A program made the translations under genes and the position numbers. Under the pieces are notes generated by a model. That model did no database searches, was not told the DNA's origin, and worked only from the letters and a program-made list of their open reading frames with translations. Positions 1-6,322 of a stretch of 8,734 nucleotides of DNA are shown here, piece by piece. Positions within the stretch are counted from its first letter, which is position 1. Each line of letters opens with the position of its first letter. The DNA is from Bryobacteraceae bacterium (lineage in GTDB: Bacteria; Acidobacteriota; Terriglobia; Bryobacterales; Bryobacteraceae): assembly GCA_025350445.1 (NCBI GenBank), contig JANXXV010000103.1:1-8734 (forward strand), in the 5' to 3' direction.

Positions 1-382
1 CGTCCGGTCCGACGGCTGCCATGTCGGTCCAGATCATCCCCAACTCAGGGTGCTCTTGCAGACACGATACCTGAAGTTCCACCTTCCACGGTTCCCAGAG
101 GTCATCCGAATCCAGAAACGCGACGAAATTGCCTTTAGCCAGTGCGATGCCGCGATTTCTAGCGGCGGATACGCCGGCGTTCGTTTGATAGATATACCGA
201 ATCCGCGGATCCCTCTTCGACAATTCGGAAACCATCTTCCCGGTATCATCGGTGGAGCCGTCGTCGACGACAACAACCTCCCAGTTGGCATAGGTTTGCG
301 CCATCACGCTGTCGATAGCCTTCGCTAAAGCGCCGGAACGGTTCCATGTCGGGATAACTACACTGACCAGATTTCGTGACAT
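1..382 (-). CDS. Family 2 glycosyltransferase, N-terminal part (runs off left edge)
   Basis: Probable inner-membrane-associated or cytoplasmic enzyme that moves a sugar from a nucleotide-sugar donor to a growing glycan. Only the first 127 residues are visible; the frame is open to the window edge. They form the GT-A nucleotide-binding fold: opening strand SVVIPTWNR, then VVVVDDGSTDDT (nucleotide-binding Asp pair), NAGVSAARNRGIA, and the metal-binding DSDD in AFLDSDDLWEPWK. The ATG start fits because the protein aligns from residue 1 with the neighbouring 412-1551 product. By hand count just over half of the aligned residues are identical, so the two are tandem paralogues. The gap to the upstream stop is 29 nt, and I see no convincing Shine-Dalgarno before the ATG, so translation may depend on ribosomes finishing the upstream gene. 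Donor and acceptor cannot be read from the sequence. Confidence 0.9.
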   Translation of the reverse strand, partial: MSRNLVSVVIPTWNRSGALAKAIDSVMAQTYANWEVVVVDDGSTDDTGKMVSELSKRDPRIRYIYQTNAGVSAARNRGIALAKGNFVAFLDSDDLWEPWKVELQVSCLQEHPELGMIWTDMAAVGPD

Positions 383-411
383 TTTGGAAGCTCGCGGTTC
401 GGGTGCCAATC

Positions 412-1551
412 TTAACTGTCCAGGACACAATCGCAAATTGCATCGGTCCATTCGAGTTGACTCGAAAGCGCCAGGATTACAGTGTAAGCCATGGATCTCA
501 TTGCCCGATATACGGGCCTGCCAAGCTTTCGAAGCAGTTGAATTCCCTTGGAAGGGAACAACGAAAGCGCATATAGGCTTGCTACCCCTGGGCTCCATTT
601 CCACCCAAGCGAACGCGAAAAATGAACCCGCGCGTCTCTGTTGCTGCCCGTGAGCAACAATTCTTTGCCCAACCAGCGGTGACCGTAAGCTAGTGTTTCG
701 TTTAAGATCTCTTGCGAAAGATGAATTCGCTGGCGGTCCTGTTGAATCACCGGCTCAATAGTTTTGAGGAAGTTCGTTGCCAGATGAACGGCATGGGATC
801 GATTCGTCAACTGGTCGGGCATACCAACCTGATAATGGATGCTGGATACGTCGACGAACCCAACCGCGCCCTCGCGGCACGTCCGCAAGTGAAAATCGAA
901 GTCCTCGCCGCTGGGCGTGAACTCGACGTTAAATCGACCTACCTGATTCAACCGTTCGCGGCGTAGCAGGACCGTTGACGTGTGAACCAGATTACCAGTG
1001 ATCATTTCTGAAAAGATGTCGCCCGTGGAGAGCATTATCCCCGGCAAGACACTGGCAAGCTGTGGCGCGACTTCGACGATGGGATAGTGCCGATCGAACA
1101 GGCTGTGATCCCCAAAATGCCGGTAGGCGGAGTACATGGTCCGCAAGTATTTTAGATTGACAACGTTGCCCTTAGGATCGATTGCCGTCATATCGGTCCA
1201 AACCATACCCGGTTCAGGATATTTCCGGAAGCACGCCAGCTGCACTTCCAGTTTCCACGGCTCCCACAGGTCGTCTGAATCGAGAAAGGCAATGTAATCG
1301 CCTTGCGCCTCGGAGATGCCGTGATTCCTCGCCGCCGCCACTCCGGCATTCTTCTGCGATATCAGCCGCACTCTCTTCTCGGAGCCAAACCGTTCCGCGA
1401 CCAGATCGGCCGTGCCGTCCGTCGAACCGTCATCAATTATGATCGCCTCCCAGTTTGGGTGGGTTTGGGCAATTGCGCTTTCAATCGCATTCGGAAGGCA
1501 GAACGCCCGGTTCCACGTTGGGATGATGATAGAGACAAGGTCTTGAGTCAC
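412..1551 (-). CDS. Family 2 glycosyltransferase (379 aa)
   Basis: Probable glycosyltransferase of the GT-A fold acting in surface-polysaccharide assembly. The start is GTG, supported by AAAGGA seven bases upstream. Residues 5-15 give the opening strand (LVSIIIPTWNR); D40-D41 lie in IIIDDGSTDGT (nucleotide binding); 69-78 NAGVAAARNH; D91-D94 in AFLDSDDLWEPWK is the DxD-like metal site; GEDFDFHLR at 215-223 is the usual place of the catalytic acidic residue. Residues 240-345 are a helical C-terminal region, and I see no clear membrane span. The last 30 or so residues (after PVYRAMRS) look unlike the rest and may be a lineage-specific tail. It is the first gene after the element-rich gap, so it probably needs its own promoter, but I could not identify one. 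It is a paralogue of the gene at 1-382. Substrate unknown. Confidence 0.93.
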   Translation of the reverse strand: MTQDLVSIIIPTWNRAFCLPNAIESAIAQTHPNWEAIIIDDGSTDGTADLVAERFGSEKRVRLISQKNAGVAAARNHGISEAQGDYIAFLDSDDLWEPWKLEVQLACFRKYPEPGMVWTDMTAIDPKGNVVNLKYLRTMYSAYRHFGDHSLFDRHYPIVEVAPQLASVLPGIMLSTGDIFSEMITGNLVHTSTVLLRRERLNQVGRFNVEFTPSGEDFDFHLRTCREGAVGFVDVSSIHYQVGMPDQLTNRSHAVHLATNFLKTIEPVIQQDRQRIHLSQEILNETLAYGHRWLGKELLLTGSNRDARVHFSRSLGWKWSPGVASLYALSLFPSKGIQLLRKLGRPVYRAMRSMAYTVILALSSQLEWTDAICDCVLDS

Positions 1552-1690
1552 AGGTAAGTCCTTTAATTTATTCGCCGGCCTACGGTGCCGTCCCGGCTAA
1601 TTCTTTACAACATGCTACTGGGCAGAAGGTGGGGCAGACACCTTGTCCGCGCGCTCGCCCCCGTCGTCAACTCTTACGAGGAACAGGATA
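1552..1690. other. Non-coding leader between glycosyltransferase gene and element A
   Basis: This 139-nt stretch holds the ribosome binding site at its left end and should hold at least the 5' leader of the downstream glycosyltransferase gene. A short imperfect hairpin (GCAGACA at 1634-1640, TGTCCGC at 1644-1650, 3-nt loop) is visible. On the minus strand there is a TTGACG that could be a -35 box, but no acceptable -10 lies at the right distance, so I do not call a promoter. The open frames crossing it have no recognisable protein character. Confidence 0.4.
1559..1564 (-). promoter_or_regulatory. Ribosome binding site for the 412-1551 glycosyltransferase
   Basis: The minus strand reads AAAGGA, then seven bases, then the GTG start codon. 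This supports the non-ATG start, which also places the protein's first beta strand at the normal distance from the N-terminus. Confidence 0.6.
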
Positions 1691-1780
1691 CTAGGAGTCT
1701 GTCGGAGATAGAAAATGCCCATTTAGAATCAATCGCTTACAAGAATTTTACAGTGACAAATTGTCCGTAAGTTGTTAATT

Positions 1781-1987
1781 CTAGTGTAGTGTCCAACAAA
1801 TAGCTGGACAGGCCAAGTCGTGTCTCACAGGAGGGGTTCATCTCACGATCCGCGTCCATCGGCGTGCATCGGCGGCCAATAATTATGCGCCGCCCAGTAT
1901 TAGCTCCCGATCGACGCCGGTTAACGCAGATTTTGCGCGGAACCGCAGTATTCGATCTGTCCAGCTATTTCTTAAACACTACACTAG
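1781..1987. mobile_element. MITE-like element C, inserted within element A
   Basis: A 207-nt segment bounded by a 31-nt inverted repeat, 1781-1811 against 1957-1987, with 28 of 31 positions matching. The outer part reads CTAGTGTAGTGT and the inner part AAATAGCTGGACAG; the three mismatches lie between them. CTAG stands at both borders, which fits a 4-bp target duplication, or a TA duplication within a CTAG target, leaving a 27-nt repeat. The 145-nt interior has no credible coding frame, so this is a non-autonomous element or the remnant of an insertion sequence. CTAG targets are known for IS630-type (TA duplication) and IS5-type (YTAR) transposases, but I cannot assign a family from the ends alone. 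The interior carries a 10-nt periodic motif at 1850-1877. Confidence 0.75.
1850..1877. repeat. Short 10-nt periodic direct repeat inside element C
   Basis: Three consecutive degenerate units: CGCGTCCATC, GGCGTGCATC and GGCGGCC. The core pattern GCGTNCATC recurs every 10 nt. It resembles a GCGTNCATCNGCGG-type motif that I recall as scattered through many environmental bacterial genomes. That resemblance is from memory and unchecked. Confidence 0.45.
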
Positions 1988-2020
1988 GTTCAACGAAATC
2001 TATCTCCGGCAGGACACTAG

Positions 2021-2117
2021 CTTACAGTCATGGAGTTTCTTGCACAGATCGAAGCCTGCGGTTCACGCCGGCTGACACGGATTGCTTGGCGTGCCAATCT
2101 ATTTTGCCGCCGCCGTC
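2021..2117. other. Unassigned spacer between elements A and B
   Basis: Ninety-seven nucleotides between the right end of element A and the left end of element B. A plus-strand frame starting at the ATG of 2030 would give about 35 residues, but it runs into element B, has no evident ribosome binding site and resembles nothing I recognise. I see no clear hairpin, promoter or RNA gene in it. Confidence 0.3.
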
Positions 2118-2235
2118 CTAGGAGTCTGTCGGAATGAAGCTGTTTTCGACCAAGAATCAATCACTTACAGACCATGCAATGTTCGTAAGTTATTGATTCT
2201 ACGTTCGAGAAATTCTATCTCCGACAGACTCCTAG
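2118..2235. mobile_element. MITE-like element B (uninterrupted copy)
   Basis: A compact 118-nt palindromic element. The terminal inverted repeats are perfect over 16 nt: CTAGGAGTCTGTCGGA at 2118-2133 and its reverse complement at 2220-2235. A second stem nests inside: AGAATCAATCACTTAC (2153-2168) pairs with GTAAGTTATTGATTCT (2185-2200) at 15 of 16 positions around a 16-nt loop. The same layout of outer repeat, about 20 nt, inner arm, loop, inner arm, about 20 nt and outer repeat occurs in element A. No coding capacity. The right end overlaps the last bases of the aminotransferase gene, whose TAG stop is part of the terminal CTAG. Transcribed from that gene, the element would fold into a long hairpin that could protect or end the mRNA. 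There is no T-run, so it is not a standard intrinsic terminator. Confidence 0.75.
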
Positions 2236-3638
2236 TTCTTTTCCACCAAACTCAAACATTCTTCCAGTGTCCGCAAGGCCAGGTTCGCCTGCTCCGGGTT
2301 AATGCAAAGCGGCGGGCTCAGGCGAAGCGTGTTTGGACCGGCGCCCAGCACCAGAAGCCCCCGTTCAAAGGCGAGCTCTTCGATCCGGTTCCGCAGTTCC
2401 GGCGCCCTTTCCCGGCTCCGCTGGTCGCGGACGATCTCGATTCCGATCATCAGCCCGATGCCGCGAACCTCGCCAACATGCCGGAAACGCTCGGTCCAGT
2501 CCCGCATTCCGTCCAGCAGCAGTTCGCCCATGGCGGCGGCGTTCCCCATCATTCCATCTTCCAGCACTTCGATGGTGGCCAAAGCGGCCTCAACCGCCAC
2601 TGGATTTCCACCGAACGTAGAGGCGTGCGCGCCCGGCTTCCATCGCATGATGTCCTCGGTGGAAATCATGGCGCTCAGCGGCAGGCCGCTGGCAATGCCC
2701 TTGGCCACGGTCAAAATATCCGGAACCACATCAAAATGTTCGCAAGCCCACCATTTTCCCGTCCGGCCCATCCCGCTTTGCACTTCGTCGAAAATCAGCA
2801 GAATTCCATGCTTGTCCGCCAGATCGCGCAGCCCCCGCAGGAACTCAGCCGGCGGTACAATGTAGCCGCCTTCGCCCTGTATCGGCTCGACGATGATGCC
2901 AGCCACCTCGCCAGGTGGCAACACCGTCCGGAAGAGAGTGTCTTCCAGATAATTCAGCGCATCGGCCGCGCTTTCGGCGCCGGATTTGCCCGAGCGGTAC
3001 GGATTCGGGTAGGGCGCGTGATACACCCCGGGGAGCAGCGTTCCAAACCCCTGCTTCTGCACATACTTGCTGGCTGTCAGGGACAGCGCCCCCATCGTGC
3101 GCCCGTGAAATCCGCCAAAAAACGAGATGAATTTCTCACGGCCGGTGGCATAGCGGGCCAGCTTTAGCGCCGCCTCTACCGCCTCGGTTCCCGAGTTGCC
3201 AAAGTAGACCCTTTTGGGACCGGACCCCGGTGCGATCGAGCCAAGCTTCTCGGCCAGTTCCACCATATTCTCGTAGTAGAAGTCCGTCCCCGACATATGG
3301 ATCAACCGGCTCGATTGTTCCCGAATGGCGCTCACCACGCGGGGGTGACAATGCCCTGTCGCCACTACGCCGATGCCGGCATTGAAATCCAGAAAGCGGT
3401 TGCCGTCGACGTCCTCCACAATCGCGCCCTCGGCGGATTGGACCACCAGCGGGTACCCCCGCGTATAGGACGGCGAGATAATCCGCCTGTCCCTCTCTAT
3501 GATCGCCCTTGCCCGCGGGCCCGGCAGTTCGGTTACTATGTGCGGCATCGCCGCTAGGGGAGCTTCAACGGTATACATGAGATTCCGTCCAGCAATGAAA
3601 TTGGGATTTGTGAAAACTACTTGCGGCGAATAGCTCAT
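2232..3638 (-). CDS. Class III PLP aminotransferase, GABA/omega-amino acid type (468 aa)
   Basis: Cytoplasmic pyridoxal-phosphate enzyme expected to move an omega-amino group to a 2-oxo acid acceptor. Visible family landmarks: ELPGPRARAIIERDRRIISPSYTR at 37-60 (typical of the GABA aminotransferase branch), NSGTEAVE at 148-155 (phosphate binding), FFGGFHGRT at 173-181, EPIQGEGG at 251-258, FDEVQSGMGRTG at 283-294, the Schiff-base lysine K313 in TVAKGIASGLP, and STFGGNP at 340-346. The ATG at 3638 is favoured by GGAG six bases upstream; M21 and M31 lack good ribosome binding sites. That leaves about 30 residues before the usual family start. The gene begins 3 nt after the beta-helix gene's stop, whose TGA overlaps the binding-site region, so translation is probably coupled. 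The stop is TAG within element B. Ornithine, lysine or putrescine activity cannot be excluded. Confidence 0.9.
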   Translation of the reverse strand: MSYSPQVVFTNPNFIAGRNLMYTVEAPLAAMPHIVTELPGPRARAIIERDRRIISPSYTRGYPLVVQSAEGAIVEDVDGNRFLDFNAGIGVVATGHCHPRVVSAIREQSSRLIHMSGTDFYYENMVELAEKLGSIAPGSGPKRVYFGNSGTEAVEAALKLARYATGREKFISFFGGFHGRTMGALSLTASKYVQKQGFGTLLPGVYHAPYPNPYRSGKSGAESAADALNYLEDTLFRTVLPPGEVAGIIVEPIQGEGGYIVPPAEFLRGLRDLADKHGILLIFDEVQSGMGRTGKWWACEHFDVVPDILTVAKGIASGLPLSAMISTEDIMRWKPGAHASTFGGNPVAVEAALATIEVLEDGMMGNAAAMGELLLDGMRDWTERFRHVGEVRGIGLMIGIEIVRDQRSRERAPELRNRIEELAFERGLLVLGAGPNTLRLSPPLCINPEQANLALRTLEECLSLVEKN

Positions 3639-3641
3639 ATT

Positions 3642-6317
3642 TCACTCCGTTGCGATGGTCGCTCCGGGCTGGCTTTCCGCCCCTGCCGCTGAAATGAAGA
3701 TTGGAACAGATTGACCCGGCTCGCTGGTAGGCGGAACGCGGACATTCAATTGAAATACGCCTGCAATGGCTCCGAAGGTGGAGCCCGCATACAAAATCTC
3801 TGCGTCCAGACCGTTAATCTGAACGGAAATCTCGGCCACCGGTATCGACGGCGGAGTGGAGGCGATTTGTCCGTCAACGCCATCCGGGTCGGTCTCGCCC
3901 AAGCCGACTGCATAGAAAACCACCACCGATCCGCGGTGAGCCGGATTTTGCCGCCCGTTTCTTGTGCCGTCTTCGTTAAAGGCCAACACTTGGCCCGCTC
4001 CCGACGAGTTAGCGCTAAAAACTCCCGGGGAACTCGCTCGCAGCGGCAGCATAATCGGATTCGAGAGTCGGCCGCCGACGCTGATCTCGACGCTTACGCT
4101 CCCGGCATCCGGCAGCCCATAAGGCACCATTGCGCTCACCTGGCTGGCTGCAACGTATATCAAAGGAGCCGGTTGTCCGTCAAAAAAGGCAACCGTTCCG
4201 TTCAACTCCGTATTCACCCGCCCCTGCGCATTCAACTTGGCCGTTGCCGGAGTTACCGGTCCCAAATTAAATCCAAATGCGGTAACCATCCCGCCCGGAC
4301 TCAAGCCCGCTGCCTCAAAACTGGCCGCATTGTCAATTACCGTTAGCAGCGGCGATCCAGCGGGCAGCAACCAGAGCGGCAGTGTGACATCCCGGCCGTC
4401 CATCGTTACCGTTACATTGGCCGGTGTACGGGCGCCGACTGGCGCGGACGTCAGTTGAATGCTGGCCCGGCTCGATCCGTCCGCAATCGACAAGCTTGCC
4501 GCCACAGTCAGCGCCGGCGTATCGCTGGCTAAGGCGAGTTGCACGCCGCCCGTCGAAGCCGCAGCCGTCAGGATTACTTCGCATGACGCGGTTCCCGGCG
4601 TTACCATCGCCGGTACTCCGCAATTGATCGCTGCAATCGCCGGAGCCGCGAACTGGAACGCGCCCAGATCGTACCCCGCGGTTCCTCCCCGGGCGAAACC
4701 GTCAAGGTCGGTCCCTGGCCCTACGTCTACTCCTCCGCCTCTAGCGGCGCTGCCCGCCGTGAGATGGAAATCCTTCGCCGCGGGATTGACGAAACCGGGG
4801 TCCTTCCCGACAGATTTCGTGATGTTCGGATTCCCCGGCAACGGCGCGTTAAAGAAAAGATTGTTTGAACCCACAATCCCCTGGCATGCGCTGGAGCCGG
4901 TGCAGAGTTGGCGGCCATTGTAGGATACGAACGGCGGAATATTCGCCGCTTGATAAAAAATGTTGTTCCGGACGCGAACCTTCAGATTGCCGTTCCCGGC
5001 ATTATTGACAACACCGGCATTCGCATTGGCGTAGGGCGGAGTGCGGAACGTGCCGCAGTTGTACATCGTGTTTTGGAAAACTTCGACCGTGCCCCCACCC
5101 TCGGCGCCGTTGTTCGTCGTTCCCGCAATATTGATACACGACCAGCCGCCGGATTGTTCCGGGTTGTTCGGACCTTTTCCCGCGTCATAGATCACGTTGT
5201 TATAGACCTCCACCTTGCCCTTCGACGGATCGATGGTGGCCAGAATCATGCCGTCGCATTGCGTGTCGTGAATCACATTGTCGTGAATGCTCAGGTCGAA
5301 CTGGTTTCGGCCGGTGGGATCGCTCGCGCCCCCGTTCCCTAGTGGCGAAGAGTGTACTTGCAGGCCGCGGCAACCGTGTACGTTGGCGATCGTGTTCCAG
5401 CCCATATCGACGTGGCTGCTGTCCGTTGAGAAGTAGACGCCGTGATAAAGCGCGGAGGCGCCGATTTTGCCCGCATCATGGACGTTGTTTCCATAAAATT
5501 GCAGGTAGTTGACCTGGTTGCTTTCAAAGCACGCTCCGCCGCCATCGCCGCTGGGGCACGTGAACTCGTTGCCCACGATGCGCCAGTGGCTGCCTCCGGC
5601 AAGCGCCATGCCGGCGAGGGAGGTGAGCGACAGGCCGGAGAACACCCAATTCCCCTGGCAAGCGCCTCCGCCTCCGGAACCATCCGTGGTCCGTACGCCG
5701 AAATTAGGGGAGCCGTCGCGCGCGCCGGCGAGCACGGTTGCCCCGGGATACGCCACCAACGCCCGCGCTACCGAACCGGTACACCATTCACTTCGTAAAG
5801 TGATCGCGGCATTCCACCCCTGCCCGTCTTCCTCCGTCTGCCGGACGCCGTTCATCGCATAAATAATGTCTCCGGCGGTGATGGTCTGGACCGCGTGCGG
5901 CATGGTCTTCCAGGGTTTGCCGAAACTGCCATCGTTACCATCGTTTCCATTCGTGGCAACGAAGCGGATATTGCCCCGCCGCACCGTGAAAGGAACCGCA
6001 TTCGATTTGCCCGCCGCCGTGGTCACCACAATATCTCCGCTTGCTGCCGCGGTTCCCAGTTGGAAGGTAATCTTCGTGTCGGTCCAGATGGGATACGCCG
6101 ACGCACTACCGCCACCAATGGACACTTTCGAACTTCCCTGGGAAGCGCCGAATCGTTTGCCATAAACTGTTACGTAGGCGCCTGCGTTCTTTTCGCCCCC
6201 CGAATTCGGACCGCTTTCCAGGTCGGAAAAGAAGAGGCGCGGTTCGGCCCCCTGTGCGCGCGTGGCCGCGAAAAGCGCCAGAAGGGAAAGCAGCGAAATA
6301 CCCGATGCGGTTGCCAT
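3642..6317 (-). CDS. Secreted right-handed beta-helix protein with TIG, Ig-like and TIGR03437-type domains (891 aa)
   Basis: Predicted exported surface or periplasmic protein. Residues 1-24 are a signal peptide with a hydrophobic core (ISLLSLLALFAA) and likely cleavage after AQGA. Residues 26-113 resemble an IPT/TIG beta-sandwich (AYVTVYGKRFG, ending VPFTVR). Residues 117-500 form a parallel beta-helix: FVATNGNDGNDGSFGKPWKT opens it, followed by coils such as WRIVGNEFT, LQFYGNNVHD, LSIHDNVIHD, VEVYNNVIYD, VEVFQNTMYN and VRVRNNIFYQ. Residues 503-556 (DPGFVNPAAKDFHLTAGSAA to YDLGAFQF) look like the choice-of-anchor Q tail. Residues 557-655 are Ig-like, and 658-888 match my recollection of TIGR03437. 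The ATG at 6317 is chosen for the signal peptide and AAGGA ten bases upstream; the frame stays open further upstream only as a shadow of the flippase. Beta-helix folds include polysaccharide lyases and epimerases, so a role on the exported glycan is plausible. I could not identify catalytic residues. Confidence 0.88.
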   Translation of the reverse strand: MATASGISLLSLLALFAATRAQGAEPRLFFSDLESGPNSGGEKNAGAYVTVYGKRFGASQGSSKVSIGGGSASAYPIWTDTKITFQLGTAAASGDIVVTTAAGKSNAVPFTVRRGNIRFVATNGNDGNDGSFGKPWKTMPHAVQTITAGDIIYAMNGVRQTEEDGQGWNAAITLRSEWCTGSVARALVAYPGATVLAGARDGSPNFGVRTTDGSGGGGACQGNWVFSGLSLTSLAGMALAGGSHWRIVGNEFTCPSGDGGGACFESNQVNYLQFYGNNVHDAGKIGASALYHGVYFSTDSSHVDMGWNTIANVHGCRGLQVHSSPLGNGGASDPTGRNQFDLSIHDNVIHDTQCDGMILATIDPSKGKVEVYNNVIYDAGKGPNNPEQSGGWSCINIAGTTNNGAEGGGTVEVFQNTMYNCGTFRTPPYANANAGVVNNAGNGNLKVRVRNNIFYQAANIPPFVSYNGRQLCTGSSACQGIVGSNNLFFNAPLPGNPNITKSVGKDPGFVNPAAKDFHLTAGSAARGGGVDVGPGTDLDGFARGGTAGYDLGAFQFAAPAIAAINCGVPAMVTPGTASCEVILTAAASTGGVQLALASDTPALTVAASLSIADGSSRASIQLTSAPVGARTPANVTVTMDGRDVTLPLWLLPAGSPLLTVIDNAASFEAAGLSPGGMVTAFGFNLGPVTPATAKLNAQGRVNTELNGTVAFFDGQPAPLIYVAASQVSAMVPYGLPDAGSVSVEISVGGRLSNPIMLPLRASSPGVFSANSSGAGQVLAFNEDGTRNGRQNPAHRGSVVVFYAVGLGETDPDGVDGQIASTPPSIPVAEISVQINGLDAEILYAGSTFGAIAGVFQLNVRVPPTSEPGQSVPIFISAAGAESQPGATIATE
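3645..3648 (-). promoter_or_regulatory. Ribosome binding site deciding the aminotransferase start
   Basis: The minus strand reads GGAGTGAAATATG: GGAG followed six bases later by ATG. The G of GGAG is also the last coding base of the upstream gene, and TGA is its stop codon. This supports the long N-terminus and translational coupling. Confidence 0.65.
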
Positions 6318-6322
6318 TTGTT

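Larger units (their letters stand above)
1691..2020. mobile_element. MITE-like element A, interrupted by element C
   Basis: Non-coding element related to element B. The left end is CTAGGAGTCTGTCGGAGATAG (1691-1711, last base G) and the right end (2000-2020) is its degenerate inverted copy, CTATCTCCGGCAGGACACTAG, with five mismatches against B's right end. An inner inverted pair lies at 1725-1740 (AGAATCAATCGCTTAC) and 1767-1782 (GTAAGTTGTTAATTCT): 12 Watson-Crick plus 2 wobble pairs of 16. Removing 1785-1987 (element C plus one CTAG copy) joins 94 and 33 nt into a 127-nt element. Its last 33 nt then align without gaps with the last 33 nt of element B. No transposase is encoded; I infer mobilisation in trans by an insertion sequence with matching ends. 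CTAG at both ends is either target duplication or part of the repeat. Confidence 0.75.

Noticed and set aside
1634..1650. Small hairpin GCAGACA-CCT-TGTCCGC as a possible terminator or operator.
   Set aside because: It has only six of seven pairs plus one wobble, no T-run on either strand, and no gene ending nearby.
1585..1770. Plus-strand frame of 61 codons next to element A.
   Set aside because: Its second half is element A sequence, there is no credible ribosome binding site, and the product is unrecognisable.
1660..1784. Minus-strand TTGACG and TTGTCA as -35 boxes for the glycosyltransferase genes.
   Set aside because: Neither has an acceptable -10 hexamer at 16-18 nt, and acidobacterial promoters are poorly defined, so a promoter call would be a guess.
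1864..2121. Plus-strand frame of 85 codons in the gap.
   Set aside because: It runs across element C, the right end of element A and the spacer. Its sequence is explained by inverted repeats and resembles no protein.
1690..2236. CRISPR array or phage attachment site as an explanation for the repeats.
   Set aside because: The repeats are inverted pairs with CTAG borders rather than regular direct repeats with unique spacers. No cas, integrase or tRNA gene is visible.
2082..3167. Plus-strand open frame of 361 codons.
   Set aside because: It is antisense to the aminotransferase, rich in His/Gln/Arg as expected for the opposite strand of a GC-rich gene, and has no family character.
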